A stretch of DNA of 6,214 bases from Pseudomonadota bacterium (GTDB lineage Bacteria > Chloroflexota > UBA6077 > JAJPHF01). Made by a program: the position numbers and the translations under genes. Location: assembly GCA_021325365.1 (NCBI GenBank), contig JAJPHF010000179.1:1-6214 (forward strand), written 5' to 3'. This document shows, piece after piece, positions 5,376-6,214 of this stretch (position 1 is the stretch's first letter; each line of letters starts with the position of its first letter). The notes under the pieces were generated by a model. That model searched no databases, had not been told where the DNA came from, and saw only the letters and a program-made list of their open reading frames with translations.

Positions 5376-5400
5376 CGAGCCCGAGATAGGCCGGGGCTCG
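5376..5400. repeat. Perfect 7-bp hairpin next to the two-level inverted repeat
   Basis: CGAGCCC (5376-5382) pairs with GGGCTCG (5394-5400) around an 11-nt loop. It begins 2 nt after the outer helix at 5326-5373, so the two could stack as one RNA domain. Confidence 0.4.
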
Positions 5401-5460
5401 TCCCCTGCTGCCCAACTAACCCTGCCCGGCGGATCATCCTGATAACCGTCGGAAGGCCAG

Positions 5461-5481
5461 GCTCCCGCGCTCGGCGGGAGC
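5461..5481. repeat. Perfect 8-bp hairpin
   Basis: GCTCCCGC (5461-5468) and GCGGGAGC (5474-5481) enclose a 5-nt loop. It is very stable, but no T-run follows on either strand, so a terminator role is doubtful. Confidence 0.5.
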
Positions 5482-5557
5482 TTGCGCGCCGCCCCGCCCC
5501 ATCAACGGGCAGGATGGCCGACGCAGCGCCATCTGGCTGATACAGGGGTCATACCAA

Positions 5558-5615
5558 ATCCGGGGGTGGCGTTCCCTTACGCCCTCTCCCTCTGGGAGAG
5601 GGTCGGGTTGAGGGC
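5558..5615. repeat. REP-like intergenic palindrome
   Basis: CCCTCTCCC (5582-5590) and GGGAGAGGG (5594-5602) form a perfect 9-bp stem with loop TCT, followed by TCGGGTTGAGGGC. This is the familiar dispersed CCCTCTCC...GGAGAGGG...GAGGGC intergenic element seen in many bacterial genomes, usually in many copies. The preceding CCAAATCCGGGGG and TTCCCTTACG appear to belong to the same unit. No transposase is next to it. Confidence 0.65.
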
Positions 5616-5764
5616 CCGCCTCCGTCGGCGAACCCCAGGGCCGGATCGGATATCAGTGGGTAGCCAATTCGCGGCCGAGCCCACCAACCGCCAAGCAGTC
5701 GGGGATTGCGAGGTCAAGAGCGCCGCAAGACCGCCCCGATCCTGCCGCAGCGACGGCGGCCAGC

Positions 5765-5793
5765 AAAAAAGCCCTTCGGCGTACCGAAGGGCT
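5765..5793 (-). terminator. Intrinsic terminator of the tRNA-Ser operon
   Basis: On the minus strand a perfect 10-bp stem (AGCCCTTCGG / CCGAAGGGCT, arms 5784-5793 and 5770-5779) with a 4-nt loop is followed by T6 (5770 to 5765). It starts 4 nt after the last base of the tRNA-Ser(GCU) gene. This is the only classic Rho-independent terminator in the window. Confidence 0.93.
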
Positions 5794-5797
5794 GGGG

Positions 5798-5887
5798 CGG
5801 AGGGGGAGGGATTCGAACCCTCGGCCCAGGGATTACCCAGGCTCCCGCTTAGCAGGCGGGTGCACTAGACCACTATGCGACCCCTCC
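5798..5887 (-). tRNA. tRNA-Ser, anticodon GCU
   Basis: 90-nt class II cloverleaf on the minus strand: acceptor GGAGGGG/CCCCTCC, anticodon stem CCCGC/GCGGG with loop CTGCTAA (anticodon GCT, codons AGC/AGU), a long variable arm of about 20 nt, and T arm GAGGG/CCCTC with loop TTCGAAT. The discriminator is G73, as expected for serine. CCA is not encoded (CCCC follows). It is the second gene of a two-tRNA transcript ending at the terminator just downstream. Confidence 0.96.
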
Positions 5888-5917
5888 AGGGTCGACTCTG
5901 CGCTTGAGCGGCGGCGG

Positions 5918-6000
5918 CGGAGGGGGAGGGATTCGAACCCCCGGGACTTGCGTCCTGCGGTTTTCAAGACCGCCGCATTAAACCGCTCTGCCACCCCTCC
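5918..6000 (-). tRNA. tRNA-Ser, anticodon UGA
   Basis: 83-nt class II cloverleaf on the minus strand: acceptor GGAGGGG/CCCCTCC, anticodon stem GCGGT/ACCGC with loop CTTGAAA (anticodon TGA, codons UCA and other UCN), variable arm with stem GGAC/GTCC, T arm GGGGG/CCCTC (one G-U) with loop TTCGAAT, discriminator G73, and no encoded CCA. It is 30 bp upstream of tRNA-Ser(GCU) with no terminator between, so the two are cotranscribed. Their 3' ends share 25 identical bases. Confidence 0.96.
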
Positions 6001-6027
6001 AGGCCCACGGGGGCTGCGTCGTCTGAG

Positions 6028-6057
6028 AGTATACCGGACCCGCCGCCGCTGGCTCAA
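6028..6057 (-). promoter_or_regulatory. Promoter of the tRNA-Ser operon
   Basis: On the minus strand -35 TTGAGC (6057 to 6052, four of six consensus bases) and -10 TATACT (6033 to 6028, five of six) are separated by 18 bp. Transcription would start near 6021, about 20 nt before the first tRNA. The -10 and spacer length match those of the tRNA-Arg promoter at 87-116. Confidence 0.75.
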
Positions 6058-6214
6058 CCGCTGGCCGCTACTCAACTGGCCCCGCGCGTTGCTATCCCCC
6101 GCCTGCGCCGGACGACCGCCCCCCGCCAATAGCTTCCTCTTTTAGACAGGCCGCGAGGCGCGCCGGAGAGCGCCCGCCGCCCGGCGCGACGTGGTCGCCG
6201 GCATTCCCCGTACA

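Larger units (their letters stand above)
5163..5764. other. Non-coding region with clustered hairpins and a REP-like palindrome
   Basis: About 600 bases between the hemerythrin gene and the tRNA-Ser operon. Open frames on either strand are not convincing: one plus-strand frame simply translates the REP-like palindrome (ALSLWERVG) and the tRNA-Ser antisense (GEGFEPS), both known artefacts. Instead there are at least five hairpins (5251-5285, 5326-5373, 5376-5400, 5461-5481, 5582-5602). The first three lie 100-250 bp upstream of the hemerythrin start and could be a leader or an independent RNA. Confidence 0.5.

Noticed and set aside
4871..5437. Minus-strand 188-codon frame overlapping the hemerythrin gene.
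   Set aside because: It is an out-of-frame shadow of the hemerythrin gene extended into non-coding DNA; the hemerythrin frame has the domain motifs and the ribosome site.
5482..5868. Plus-strand 128-codon frame.
   Set aside because: It translates the REP-like palindrome (ALSLWERVG) and the antisense of tRNA-Ser (GEGFEPS), both classic spurious coding artefacts.
1..6214. Genomic island or defence system between tRNA genes.
   Set aside because: The window is flanked by tRNA genes, but there is no integrase, no displaced tRNA fragment, no toxin-antitoxin pair and no CRISPR or restriction gene.

Overview
This window comes from a very GC-rich bacterium. The protein types would fit Chloroflexota (for example a Thermomicrobia-like lineage): a Tat-exported GVxG-repeat protein, an orphan Tat-lipoprotein substrate-binding protein and a rhomboid with a YggT-like tail. 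Actinobacteria or another high-GC phylum cannot be excluded from sequence alone, so the taxon is an inference. Promoters look like ordinary housekeeping sigma promoters (TTGA.../TATACT).

Layout from left to right. A minus-strand tRNA-Arg (anticodon GCG) has its own promoter at 87-116. It is divergent from a plus-strand rhomboid protease gene (319-1347) whose C-terminus carries an extra YggT-like membrane domain. That gene converges on a minus-strand gene (1432-2874) for a Tat-exported protein built from about twenty GVxG-type decapeptides plus a conserved C-terminal domain. Next is a minus-strand ABC-transporter substrate-binding lipoprotein (3081-4091) with no permease or ATPase in view. A roughly 550-base non-coding stretch rich in inverted repeats follows. 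Then comes a minus-strand hemerythrin-domain gene (4645-5151), which very probably starts at a CTG codon. Another roughly 600-base non-coding stretch contains several hairpins and a REP-like palindrome. The window closes with a two-gene minus-strand tRNA-Ser operon (UGA then GCU), which has a clear promoter (6028-6057) and a clear intrinsic terminator (5765-5793). The last roughly 155 bases upstream of that promoter hold no gene I can support; they contain one 8-bp inverted repeat (6159-6166 / 6181-6188).

The protein genes do not form an obvious pathway or operon: each has its own large spacer, and the annotations (membrane proteolysis, exported repeat protein, solute binding, O2/iron/NO sensing or storage) do not interlock. 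I see no CRISPR array, integrase, transposase, toxin-antitoxin pair or recognisable defence system. The features most worth a second look are the rhomboid-YggT fusion, the CTG start of the hemerythrin gene, the repeat protein and the structured intergenic regions.
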